64,000 nucleotides of DNA from Anadara kagoshimensis (GCA_021292105.1 CM037866.1:474756-538755), one strand, 5' to 3'. Positions 9,901 to 20,429 are shown, numbered from the stretch's first letter. Notes: generated from the sequence alone by a model not told the origin. Program-made: numbers and translations.

Positions 9901-12883
9901 CTGGGAATGGGGCCCATATTCAGCCCTGAGGAAGTGTTTAAAAATTCCCTGCATCAAATAAATTTTGAGAATAATTTAATTTAATTTAATCCTGTAGGCA
10001 ATGTGGTGCAGAAAACACCTGCTACACAGAATACCAAGCCATCTACCAATAAAGACAGCAAAAAACAAAAAAAGCCAGTGAAATCAAAAGAAAGTACAGA
10101 AAATACACCGAACGCAAAAAGAAGTAAAAGTGATAAAGATGAACAATCAGAAAATAAAAAAGCAAGCAATATACTTAAGGATGAAAAAAAAAATCAACGA
10201 GTGGCAAATCTTGAGGCTGCCAAGATTATGGCCAAAAAAATTACCACCAATGAACTGTTTTGCCAGGATGTTGAAACAACTGCTCATGATCAACCAATAG
10301 CACCATTCCAAAATTCAGCAAATATAAATTTAGAGACAACCAGTAGTGTGTCTGTGGTCAGATATGAAGAACCACAACCCACTAATAATCAATTTAACGA
10401 GCAATATAGTGGATTGACCCCATATAATGTTCCACAGCCTTTAAATACACAGTATCAACCAGGATTTACATATACAAATATGCTGACCTGCATGAATGAG
10501 GCAAACTCTGCTTTATATGGTAGCTACCCTGGACAGGATGACAACATTTGCAGGGATCCCAATTGCCACGTAAACTGCAAAAGTACAATCGATGCATTGC
10601 AGCAAAAAATTGATGAAATGCAAAGCAAAATACAGTTTCTAGAAAGTCAGCATATGCGTGGCTTTCTAGACAAGCTTGCAAAAAAAAGTAAGTGCCACCA
10701 TGCCAATTTTTCTCAACTTTTTTTTCCAACATAAAATAAATTATCAGTATGTATCAACATGTTAGGTAGGGACAGGAGGAATTCAAAAGTTTTCAAATTG
10801 TAATTTGCTGAAGTTATTTGAAAACATAGTATCTATTTAATACATGTAGTACTATAACAGCATCTCTGGGTATATACTCCCATGTCCATCTAAAGTCAAC
10901 ATTTTTATTTTATAAAATCGGTCCTAAAAAGTGTTTGTTCTATCTTTTCATGTTTTTCTCTGGTATATTTTCATAATTATGTTGTGTCATATTCCTGGTT
11001 GTGTTGGCTATTGCCAAATACATGTTGTTAGCTGCAAATCACTTTTATAATATTTGTTAAAATTAGTCTCATTTTCGTAAATTATGATGAAAAAAAATTA
11101 TTATTGCCAAATTCTTGACCAAGTCAACAGTTACGACTGATCTTTAACATAATTTACAATGTTTATTTATATTAATTTCAAAAAAGTGTTCGAGAAAAAA
11201 AGAAGAAAATGAAGGATAGTTTCAACTCGAAAGTCAACTTTAATGCATTTTTACTGTTTTTACTATGTATAGTTATATGTGTTGCTTTCCTTTTTGTTTA
11301 TTTATCTTTTTTATTTATTTCATAAATTGCAGTTTCATCAAGTGATTCCTTTGATGTTAACTCGAATACACCGAGACGGCCTGCAAAAAATATAGATGTT
11401 TCGAAAATGGAAAATTATACAGCTCCGTCTTCAAATTCCAGCATCTCAGGGCTAGCTTCTCCATCTCATTGTGGAGCGGACACCATTAGAGACACTTCAA
11501 ACAGTCCCCTACTTCATGTAAGTATAACAGTTTAAAAGGAGCTATTTTAACATTTGTAGTATAACTGAATATGTCGGTTTCTGTGGTGTCAAATAAAAAC
11601 TGAGCACTTTCAACTCTTTCTGCTTTCACCTGCAATAAGTGAAAATGTATGATCATCTACATGTATTATACTTAGTAACCATACAGTTACGTATGTAGTG
11701 TTGAAGAAATAAAGAAAATTATGTTCTTCTTGTTGATTTTTTGTCCCAAACCTTACACATTGTCATTTCAGTGTTCATGAAATATTTTCTTTTTAGTTAT
11801 ATTGAGTATATGTATCATTGCCAAGTACCATTTTAACAAATCAGTCTTGACATGTAACTTATTAGAAAATCAAAATTGGATATTTGGTCCTAAAATGTAA
11901 CATATCTGGTTGAACCAATAAAAAATTTACCAATGTCAGGGACACGGTTGTCTCTTTTAGTAAATCTAAAACTTTATTTTATTTTTAGAACTCACAAATG
12001 GTGGAATTAGTTGCTGGTTCAGGAGTGACAATTTCCACCAGTCAGCTGAATATGTGTGAAAGAAAAGCAAAGGAAAGTGGAACTGCCTTGGCACGGCTTT
12101 TGTTAGTGGTGTTCTTTGATGCAAAAACACTAAGTGAAAGTTGTGCCAGAGGCAGTGGCTCATCCAAAAGAAAGATGTTGGAACCAAGCATCACAGAGGC
12201 CATAATACGTAAGAGAATGAATTTAAATGTTAAGCTTGTATCTACATATATATATATATATATATATAGTTAAAATTTAAAATATTAAGCAAGCTGTCTT
12301 TTATTATTTTAAATATATATTTATATATACATACAGTTGAATCTCATTATCTGGAATTCCACAGGGAATTTAACTTGCATGTATCCAAAATTCCAGATAA
12401 ATGGCTTAACATCATAAGATTAGTCAGTTGTGATTTCCAGCTTGATAGAAATTTTTTTGAAAAAACTAAATGTCTGCCATTAAGAGGAATAATACTACTA
12501 AATAGATTAAGGAAGTCATGAGCTGTTTATCTGACATGTATCAAAACATTAGTATTTGTTGTAGCTACCTACTGTCATGTCTTGGGTCAGTCCAAGATGG
12601 GAATCAAACTTAAAACCTCCCAATTATGAAGCTAGCAGTATACTAACTAAAGGTTGCTATTTGCAGAGATAGTTAGGTGTGTGTTGATCTCTGACTGAAT
12701 TTCATCTTTTATTGGTTTGCAGATTAGTTTAATGATGTTTTTTTTCTATTTGCAGAATACTGTCTCAACTTCAAACAGAAGAAAGTGAATGAAAAAGAAA
12801 TTGTTCAGGCAATAAACAATAAATGTTCTGATGTGAGACAAGAGTTTACAAAAACCCCAAAATCAAAAAAAATAAGTTTGTGA
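6946..12883 (+). CDS. BEN-domain protein encoded by the transposon (six exons)
   Basis: Exons are 6946-7135, 9103-9234, 9998-10687, 11333-11517, 11989-12208 and 12756-12883. All junctions are GT..AG and the phases match throughout, giving 514 residues. Residues 10-65 ('LLFWYNNERKWTIQDTVSIV', then 'YKEGELVYAKF...YKAAIV') resemble the N-terminal module often found before BEN domains. Residues 108-180 are Lys-rich and probably nuclear. A Cys cluster (CRDPNCHVNC) and a short coiled coil (ALQQKIDEMQSKIQFLES) lie near 290-320. A Ser/Pro linker follows. The last two exons (400-514) form a BEN domain: 'ESGTALARLLLVVFFDAKTL', 'LEPSITEAII', 'EIVQAINNKCSDVRQEF'. BEN domains bind DNA and act in chromatin and transcription. 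Its place in the element, opposite the transposase, suggests the accessory role that TNPA plays in En/Spm. Start is the first ATG of exon 1. A co-opted host gene is less likely because the gene lies wholly within the TIRs. Confidence 0.82.
7403..8362 (-). mobile_element. 3' fragment of a non-LTR retrotransposon (LINE)
   Basis: It lies in intron 1 of the BEN gene, on the opposite strand. At 8360-8100 the minus strand encodes 'FRISSHSLAIERGRYTKP...RICKNC', the Cys-rich C-terminal motif that follows reverse transcriptase in many mollusc LINEs. After a frame change near 8100 the frame continues ('LELIKRVLNPNNLKECLALQ...LALDIRE') to a TGA near 7931, the usual end of such ORF2 proteins. The 3' tail ends with an AATAAA and (TTA)n near 7403-7430, typical of a LINE 3' end. 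The reverse transcriptase core is absent, so this is a 5'-truncated dead copy. Confidence 0.7.
7767..7843. repeat. two-tier foldback hairpin
   Basis: GTGTCATGTGCT (7767-7778) pairs perfectly with AGCACATGACAC (7832-7843). Within the loop TTTTTGAAT pairs with ATTCAAAAA. It may be a structured LINE 3' UTR or a tiny foldback insertion. Confidence 0.65.
9333..9657 (-). mobile_element. tRNA-derived SINE in intron 2 of the BEN gene
   Basis: On the minus strand the 5' head has a tRNA-like A box (TAGCTCAGTTGG) and B box (GGTTCAATCC). The tail contains a conserved 'ATATAAGTGAAATAATCTTGA...GATGTTAAACACCATAACTC' type sequence shared with the other SINEs here. It is flanked by near-identical direct repeats CTGGGGTTATTA (9321-9332) and CTGGGTTATTA (9658-9668), a target duplication with one base difference. 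It is not a functional tRNA gene. Confidence 0.85.
12246..12268. repeat. TA dinucleotide microsatellite
   Basis: A simple (TA)n run just after BEN exon 5, within intron 5. Confidence 0.9.
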
Positions 12884-13134
12884 GAAATTGTTAATTAGTG
12901 ACTGGATTTTATTTTAATGGAAGAAAACAGTTATAATACTTACAGTTAAAAAAAGAGAAAAGGAATTGGATTTGAGAAAGATTCATTAAGATGGAATTAT
13001 GCAACACAAATTATTACAATAATAAATAGCAAAATATGATTTATATATGTACATATACATGTATATTGTTATTTTTTAGATATATGAACAATTAGTTCAA
13101 CATGTTTTTCATGGTAACTAACCTGTTTGTGTTG

Positions 13135-13505
13135 TAAGTGAGTCACTTATAATTCACTTATAAGTCACTGACACTTCACTTATAAGTCACTGATACTTCA
13201 CTTATAAGTCACTGATACTTCACTTATAAGTAAAAATGTGTATCAATTAAAAGTGAATTATCTCAGACTTATAGTTCACTTATAAGTCTTTCACTCATAC
13301 ATGTTGTAACTCACTTATAAGTTGATTATCAGTGTAAACTCATTTGCATATTAAAATCCAGATAAGTCACTTATAAGTCACTGATATAAGTCGCTTATCA
13401 GTCAATTATAAGTTTTGTATCACTCACTTGTAAGTGAATTGTAATTCACTTATAAGTTTTGATATAATTCACTTATAATCCACTTGTAAGTTTTTTCCAT
13501 AAGGG
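13135..13505. repeat. right subterminal palindrome cluster and terminal inverted repeat
   Basis: At least eight exact ACTTATAAGT palindromes occur, several in a local tandem of about 21 bp (gatacttcacttataagtca), plus many half sites. The final 19 bp are the inverted repeat of the left end (TAAGTTTTTTCCATAAGGG). Confidence 0.87.
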
Positions 13506-14655
13506 AAACCTAAAACAATAAAATACCCAGAACTATAAACCATCCATACTGCTCCACGGTCACCAAACCTAAAACAATAAAATACTCAGAACTATAAACC
13601 ATCCATACTGCTCCACGGTCACCAAACCTAAAACAATAAAATACCCAGAACTATAAACCATCTATACTGCTCCAAGATCACCAAACCTAAAACAATAAAA
13701 TACCCAGAACTATAAACCATCCATACTGCTCCACGGTCACCAAACCTAAAACAATAAATACCCAGAACTATAAACCATCTATACTGCTCCAAGATCACCA
13801 AACCTAAAACAATAAAATACCCAGAACTATAAACCATCCATACTGCTCCACGGTCACCAAACCTAAAACAATAAAATACCCAGAACTATAAACCATCCAT
13901 ACTGCTCCAAGGTCACCAAACCTAAAACAATAAAATACCCAGAACTATAAACCATCCATACTGCTCCACGGTCAACAAACCTAAAACAATAAAATACCCA
14001 GAACTATAAACCATCTATACTGCTCCAAGATCACCAAACCTAAAACAATAAAATACCCAGAACTATAAACCATCCATACTGCTCCAAGATCACCAAACCT
14101 AAAACAGTAAAATACCCAGAACTATAAACCATCCATACTGCTCCAAGATCACCAAACCTAAAACAGTAAAATACCCAGAACTATAAACCATCCAAACTGC
14201 CCCAAGATCACCAAACCTAAAACAGTAAAATACACAGAACTATAAACCATCCATACCGCTCCAAGATCACCATACCTAAAACAGTAAAATACCCAGAACT
14301 ATAAACCATCCATACTGCTCCAGGATCACCAAACCTAAAACAATAAAATACCCAGATCTATAAACCATCCATACTGCTCCAAGATCACCAAACCTAAAAC
14401 AGTAAAATACCCAGAACTATAAACCATCCATACTGCTCCAAGATCACCAAACCTAAAACAATAAAATACCCAGAACTATAAACCATCCATACTGCTCCAA
14501 GATCACCAAACCTAAAACAACAAAATAACCAGAACTATAAACCATCCATACTGCTCCAAGATCACCAAACCTAAAACAACAAAATAACCAGACCTATAAA
14601 CCATCCATACTGCTCCAAGATCACCAAACCTAAAACAGTAAAATACCCAGAACTC
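13506..14655. repeat. 59-bp satellite array, right part
   Basis: About 19-20 further copies of the same 59-bp unit found at 1-1757, ending at 14655 where unique sequence begins. The unit broken by the transposon is complete when the two sides are compared, apart from the duplicated AAA. Confidence 0.97.
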
Positions 14656-15878
14656 TCCAATACCAGAGATAATTTGTTGATATGATCCAGGTTTTCAAAA
14701 TTCTCAAAAATATTGATAAATTTGACAAAAGCTTATAACTATCATTATCAAGTACAACACAGACCTGTGGCCACAAAATGAAAGTTGTTAAAAAGTACAG
14801 TAGATTAAATATAAGGAATTAAACAGCCATATTTTGTTCACACGAATTTCACATGAAATTAACATGAATTTTATATGAAAAAATAAATATTACAAAAAGG
14901 TGGACATTTACAAAAAAATGTCTGAAACATGTATTATGAGGTATCAATTTATAACAAAAGTTTAGGATTGGCGTTAATATTTTCAATTTGTAAACCATTT
15001 ATATTTTTTACTTGAAAATCACAGGAAAAATTTCATGTAAAATTCGGGTGAAATAAATACATGTAAACATAGCACTGCCGTGCTGCTGTACAGTGTAGTT
15101 GGGAAAATGGTGCTGGAGTAGGACTATGAATATAACCGAAACGGAGGGGGGGGGGGGGGGGGGGGGGGGGTCGATCAATGCATAGTTAGACGGATGGTGT
15201 TTTTGAAAAAGAAAACAATATACCATACCATGTATTGCTCAGTAAAAATGGCAGAACATAATAATTCCATCAATATATGAAAGTTTTGTCATTTTGGGTA
15301 AAGAGAAAGCAGACCGACTGCTGCTATGAGGGGGTTCATTCTAGCGTTAGTATGTAACTGGATCATTTGCTTTTAAGTCTGTTTTTTAATAATCTGCTGA
15401 TTACTGATTATCATTCACAATATTCCCGTTTCATGTTAATTTTACTTCCAATTCGGTAAAGTTTTTAAAATCCACATGCTCAGTTTGCACATGGTACTAC
15501 GATTTATCTTCCTTTCACGGAAGTGAAATGTAATCGATAAATGACAGCATAATGCAAAATACCAAAATACTTTATTATACCCTTCCAAATAAATTAAAAT
15601 TACCATAGATTTCATAAAGAATTAGTTAAATCCACCTGTCATTGTTGTTTATTTCATAAAACGTTATGATTTTACATCGTAAGATGCAAACTTCCCAGGC
15701 TACTTTTCATAGTATTTACGAGATCAGTTGGCCAGATTGCACAAATTATTGGATGCATCCCACCGTAATATTTTACTAAATTCCGAAATATATTCCGAAA
15801 ATTTTTTATTCTATATGTACATATGTATTCAAATCCATTACCCGTCTCAGAATACATATCTCACGATAAATACATACT

Positions 15879-16031
15879 ATATACAGTGTGTATGTATAAC
15901 CCTCAGTATCAGGTTGAGTCCTTTTTTCGTAGTCGTATCACTACGAGTCGCGCTTGCGCGACGAGAAGTGATACAGCTACGAAAAAAGGACGAGACCTGA
16001 TACAAAGGGTTGTACATACACACTGTGTATA
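15879..16031. repeat. near-perfect 150-nt inverted repeat (hairpin)
   Basis: The two arms (about 15879-15953 and 15956-16031) pair along most of their length around a 2-nt TT loop; the core is GTCGCGC-TT-GCGCGAC. The arms include TATACAGTGTGTATGTA, GTATCAGGT and TCCTTTTTTCGTA and their inverses, with scattered mismatches. No protein is encoded. Overlapping open frames here are by-products. Confidence 0.88.
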
Positions 16032-16154
16032 TGATATTTTTATCTAACATTTCCTATTAGGTCATTCAAATAATAAAAACCCAATACTTTATGTGAAAAA
16101 ATACATTTTATTACAGAAAACCACTGAACTATTTTATGACATGTTTTGTAGTAA

Positions 16155-16203
16155 TGACGTCATTGTTTACATTTGACAAATCGGAGATTCCCCAATGACG
16201 TCA
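16155..16203. promoter_or_regulatory. pair of TGACGTCA (CRE-type) palindromes
   Basis: Exact TGACGTCA at 16155-16162 and 16196-16203, 41 bp apart, in a transposon-like region with no adjacent gene. The sequence matches the consensus CREB/ATF site. Function is unknown and may relate to the mobile element only. Confidence 0.4.
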
Positions 16204-16583
16204 TAATGAGAAGTGCATGTGCACTTTACCGCTAATGTTGTATTACCACAGTGTGATACAAGATTCTGTATCACGAGTGTTCGATAAAACTTGTATTTCA
16301 TCAAATACAGACAGAAAAACTAGTCTAATGTTAGATAAAACACATATATTTCTTTCACGTTCATTTACCAGGCGCACTATTTCCATGTGTACTTATTTCA
16401 TAGAAAAGAAGCCCGATCTTCTTAGCAAAAATCAATAGCAAAGTACTGCTTTCACTGTGAACGCTGTACAAAAAATTTCAATGAAATTCATGTTAAGTGA
16501 AATTCACATTGAATTACATGTGAACATCACATGAATTTCACGTGAACAAAATTTGGCCGTTTTACCTGGAGAGATGTATGGAG

Positions 16584-16875
16584 AGATATACTTGGTGATT
16601 CCTATATACCCATCCCAAACTAGTTTGCGGAGAGGTGGTGTACTTATAAGTTTGAGGGGTTATAAAAATTACATAAAATACATTATGTTTGTTGAACTGC
16701 TGAATGAAATTTATGTAATGGTCTCGATAAGTCAGTTGGTTGATATATCCAGTGGCGGATCCAGCGGGGGAGGGGGGCACAGGGGGCCTGTGCCCCCCCC
16801 TCCCCCAGTTGCCCCGACTTTTCCCCGTCTCTCTCAGCTAATTGTCAATCAACCAAGGTAATGACCAGTTAATTA
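16584..16875. repeat. dispersed repeat with G/C tract, copy 1
   Basis: A block of about 290 bp that recurs in the same orientation at 17233-17520. It contains 'CCAGTGGCGGATCCAGCGGG' followed by G-rich and C-rich runs. That arrangement resembles the ends of some hAT-like elements, but this link is weak. Confidence 0.8.
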
Positions 16876-17232
16876 GTGGTACAGATTAATCAATTCTTCT
16901 TGTGGTTCTTGCCATCTAGTTTTGGGTACAAGAAGAATCAGAGAGGTGATCAGTCTAGAATAAGAATTTATCATGATGATCACAAAATTTAGGTAACAGG
17001 TAATTACCTCCCCAAAATTTTGAAAATATAAAATAAAGTTTGAGAGCCAAATACCATGAATACCACCACCCCCAATATCTACAAAGGTTTAAGGTTTTCT
17101 AGTGACCTTGACCTTTCCAATATGACCTTGGTTTAAAGTCTTGACACATTTTTGAACCATGAAGATTAATCATGTGAAGTTTTACAAGCTATGAGATATA
17201 GCCCGGACACAATTTTTCACAGATGGATGGAC
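16876..17232. repeat. spacer with a dispersed repeat
   Basis: This spacer between the two 290-bp copies has no gene. The stretch near 17090-17225 ('gaccttgacctttccaatatgaccttgg...cccggacacaatttttcacagatggatgg') has the character of a dispersed repeat. It shares 'tgacctt' blocks with sequence at 36330-36520. Confidence 0.5.
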
Positions 17233-17416
17233 AGATATACTTGGTGATTCCTATATACCCATCCCAAACTAGTTTGCGGAGAGGTGGTGTACTAGTTTGA
17301 GGGGTTATAAAAAATTACATAAAATGCATTATATTTGTTGAACTGCTGAATGAAATTTATGTAATGGTCTCGATAAGTCAGTTGGTTGATATATCCAGTG
17401 GCGGATTCAGGGCCCC

Positions 17417-17454
<38 letters not shown>

Positions 17455-17520
17455 TGCCCCGACTTTTCCCCCTCTCTCTCAGCTAATTGTCAACCAACCA
17501 AGGTAATGACCAGTTAATTA
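17233..17520. repeat. dispersed repeat with G/C tract, copy 2
   Basis: Direct repeat of 16584-16875 with few substitutions, a different length of C run (about 30 C at 17422-17451) and a missing G-rich part. It may reflect a local duplication or two insertions of one family. Confidence 0.8.
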
Positions 17521-17752
17521 TCAGGTGATCATGAAATTTACCAGTTCGCTGAAGCATGAAAGAATCCAGGTAGTACTGACCAGTCTTAGGTGATAATGTT
17601 ATTTACCTGATCGCTGAGGCGTGAAAGAAAAAGGTATTATCAGTAAATAACGTTAATTAGTCATATTAATTAAGAGACTTCCATGAAGAGAAATTTCATG
17701 AAGCATACATGAATTTGTCTAATTTACCTTTCTAAACCAAGGGACATGGCCA

Positions 17753-17788
17753 AGAGAGAGAGAGAGAGAGGGAGAGAGAGAGAGAGAA
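17753..17788. repeat. GA microsatellite
   Basis: (AG)n run of about 36 bp with one interruption. The surrounding 17521-18190 is AT-rich, and I see no gene in it. Confidence 0.9.
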
Positions 17789-18191
17789 CTAATTTTTAGC
17801 ACACAAGATTATCTTTTTCATATATTTTTATAGCATGATGTTCTATTTCTATATAAACGTCCAAATTTTTGTACAATTTTTGTACATTTTTATTTTTAAT
17901 TGGTTTTAATGGGGAAAAAATCTGTCTCATTAGACTTTTTATTCTATTTGTCTGTTTATCGGCTTTACGGAACAAATCCGTCTAAAATAATCAGTGTTTT
18001 TTTTTTCTAGTGACTTGAAGATTCTTGTGTTCGATTGCACCTTTAATGTGCATTATACAATAATGAAACTGACTAACTAGTCATTTTAAAACTAATAATA
18101 AATAAAATTAACTTGAAAGTTCAGACGGATGTCATATAAGTATGGAAAAGGGGGTAGTGGTAGTAAGAGACCTACCCCTTCCGTATATATA

Positions 18192-18521
18192 TAGCAGGCA
18201 GGTCAGTTGATAGAGTGCTTGCTCCGTAAGTTAAGGGGGTTGAGGGTTTGGTCTCTGGTCAGGTCTTACCCAAGAATTGAAAAAGTGTAGTGACTGTTCG
18301 CTCGGCATTGAAAAATGAATGTGGGTCATTCGGACAAACCTAAAAAACCGAGGCCCTTGTCACGGTAGGGGTGGCACAATAAAGAACTCTCACTGCATAA
18401 TGCCATCACCCCAAAGCACAGGTAAGTATTTCTGCATCTACACCTATAGCTGGTGATGTCTCGATATAAGTGAAATATTATTGACTTAGAAGTTAAACCC
18501 CATTAATCAATGATCAATCAA
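18192..18521 (+). mobile_element. tRNA-derived SINE, plus strand
   Basis: A tRNA-like head ('ggtcagttgatagagtgctt') is followed by the body shared with the other SINEs (agtgactgttcgctcggcat; gtctcgatataagtgaaata) and the tail 'gttaaaccccattaatcaatgatcaatc'. The head is diverged in the A and B boxes, so this copy is old. No clear target duplication was found. Confidence 0.75.
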
Positions 18522-19160
18522 ACTTAGTACCGGGATTCAAACAGAAAGATTTCCACTGATGAGCTTGATTTATCAACCCAACTGGATCACCCAGACCACG
18601 TTCATCCTTTTATGGACCAAATTAAATCAAAACACTGGTATCCCTCCGATGGATCGATGTATAGATCTGCAATATAACGCAACTACACCTCGACAGATAA
18701 AAAGACCGACAATACAAGTTACCGACAGCGATAAATTTCGACAGTACAGTCTAGAGATATTCTGAACTCATTGATACTCATAGCCACCTGTGTCAATATT
18801 ACAATTTTTGAAAAAAAACCTAGACTGATTAGTTCTTTGACTGGTTTAGATCCACTTTGAATGCTAGGTAAAAAGGACTCCCGACAGTGATCAAGATGCA
18901 GGAAATTGCACTATTTGTACTGAAAAAAGCGAAATTTTTCTGGGAAGCATGCCCCCAAACCCCCTAGCTGGTCGCGCCTTTCGCACATAATTGTGCCCCC
19001 ATTCACCAAGACTCTGGATCAGCCCCTAGATATATCATTACTCGTCTAGAGTGCTTGAAATGCCGCGTTTGATCCCTCGATCCTACCATGCATTTGTTCT
19101 CCTTCCTGTTACATCTCCAAGCCAAATTATTTATGATTTTATTTGGAAACCAATGCTTAC

Positions 19161-19263
19161 CATTACTGAAAATAGATGATATTAATTCTGGTGTTTGATT
19201 TTCGAGTGTTTCTGGGTGAGGGTTGTCAGGCTCAGCTTCAATATCTTCCACGTGATCACCCAT
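19161..19263 (-). CDS. possible first coding exon of an unknown gene
   Basis: An ATG in good context (aacagATGG, 19263) opens 34 codons (starts MGDHVEDIEAEPDNPHPETL) that end at a consensus donor (AATG|GTAAGC). The composition is acidic and unlike the AT-rich noise around it. No matching downstream exon was found below 19160 and the protein is not recognised. It could be a true first exon, a remnant, or chance. Confidence 0.25.
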
Positions 19264-19461
19264 TCTGTTATAAAATCACTCCACAACAAGTATTAGAGTT
19301 TTACATCGATAATTTACATTACGTGTTAGTTTCACATTTGACGGAAGTAACACTATTAAAGTAAAACACAAAACATAACGGGTTCGTCCGGGAATTCCGG
19401 ACTATTATTTATACACTGTATTAAAGCGTGCACGGGCATAAAGTGAGCCAAACAATCTATG

Positions 19462-19486
19462 TAAATAAATAAATAAATAAATAAAA

Positions 19487-19565
<79 letters not shown>

Positions 19566-19566
19566 A
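19462..19566. repeat. AAAT microsatellite
   Basis: About 26 copies of the tetranucleotide AAAT. The neighbouring stretches 18522-19160 and 19567-20430 show no recognisable gene. Confidence 0.95.
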
Positions 19567-20429
19567 AATAGCGTTAGTAATATTATTAATCATCCTTGTG
19601 ACGAGATGACACTGCTCGATGCACCATTTATTATTATTTTTTTTATTGCTTCCTCATCTTGTGCTTAGCTTTAATGGATTTGAAGAACGACTAACTTATC
19701 CGTTGTCAGCCTCGGAATAATAAAGTCTCAACTTTTGCTTCAATTATTCAGGCTTATTTTGGTGTGTTTTTTTCTAGGGAAATGTTGGGACTGAATCGAG
19801 CGTAATAGTCTGGTAGAGGATTTTGAAAAAACCGCTTATTTTTCGATGTAGGGAGGACAACGTGTTCAAAGGTGGCAAGTTATGTCATAACCTTCTTTGA
19901 ACTTTACTTTGGTAGAATCGGCTTGTTGCCAAGCAAGATTTCACCCAGGGGCCATTGTGGGGGCAGCTAAAGGTCAATGGGTGCAAAGTTCAAGTGAAAA
20001 TGCCCATATTGACCTATACACAAATTCAAGGTGGCTTACAGAAGTTTTTCTTTATACATTTTGTCTTCTAAATATGTAAGTGGTATCTTCAAATTAAAAG
20101 AAAGTCATATCCAACTAATTCAGTCACTTATTTTCAAAGTTTTCCATGAAAAATAAGATTAGACGCTTGCACAAATTTGACCTTTACAAATATGATTAAT
20201 TGTGGCAAATAAATACTAGTATAAACACATTTTTGCATTTGAAATTGTTTAACAAAACTTTAGACTTCTGTTAAAATAATTTTACTGAATCATATTGCCC
20301 GTATTTATATAAGTATCCACTTTTTTAAAAAAAGAAATCAAAGTACTGGTGGTACTGAAAGATTTGATCAGCTATAATGACTGTATCTGTATAATACTAT
20401 CAAGTGTGTTCTCTTTTTCTGGTGGAAAT

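Larger units (their letters stand above)
1758..13505. mobile_element. CACTA/EnSpm-like DNA transposon, 11.75 kb, two genes
   Basis: The left end reads CCCTTACGGAAAAAACTTA and the right end is its reverse complement with one early mismatch (CCCTTATGGAAAAAACTTA). The element splits a satellite unit whose intact form is caccaaacctaaaac: the left flank ends in AAA (1755-1757) and the right flank starts with AAA (13506-13508). This is a 3-bp target duplication, as in CACTA elements. Both subterminal zones (about 1768-2000 and 13135-13500) are rich in ACTTATAAGT and half sites. Inside are a minus-strand Tnp2-like transposase and a divergent plus-strand BEN-domain gene, each with a poly(A) signal (AATAAA at 2735-2730 on the minus strand and at 13021 on the plus strand). 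A LINE fragment and a SINE lie in introns of the BEN gene. The structure looks nearly intact, except for a probable frameshift in transposase exon 1. Superfamily assignment rests on protein motifs and TSD length; the terminal bases are CCCTTA, not CACTA. Confidence 0.88.
14820..16564. mobile_element. non-autonomous TIR element, about 1.75 kb
   Basis: TAAACAGCCATATTTTGTTC (from 14820) is inverted at the right as GAACAAAATTTGGCCGTTTTA (to 16564), with two mismatches over about 22 bp. Further inside, both ends carry repeated CATGAATTTCAC-like motifs. There is no transposase-like coding sequence. The exact ends and the target duplication are uncertain. A 25-G run (15146-15170), a long hairpin (15879-16031) and two TGACGTCA palindromes lie inside. 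The family was not identified. Confidence 0.55.

Noticed and set aside
15146..15170. 25-G run as a possible G-quadruplex regulator
   Set aside because: Pure homopolymers of this length are common slippage products and prone to sequencing error; no gene is adjacent.
16553..16861. 102-codon open frame with Gly and Pro runs
   Set aside because: It reads through a dispersed repeat with G and C tracts; the second copy of the repeat does not keep the frame.
18559..18765. 68-codon open frame
   Set aside because: No domain, no splice or start context, and it lies next to a decayed SINE.
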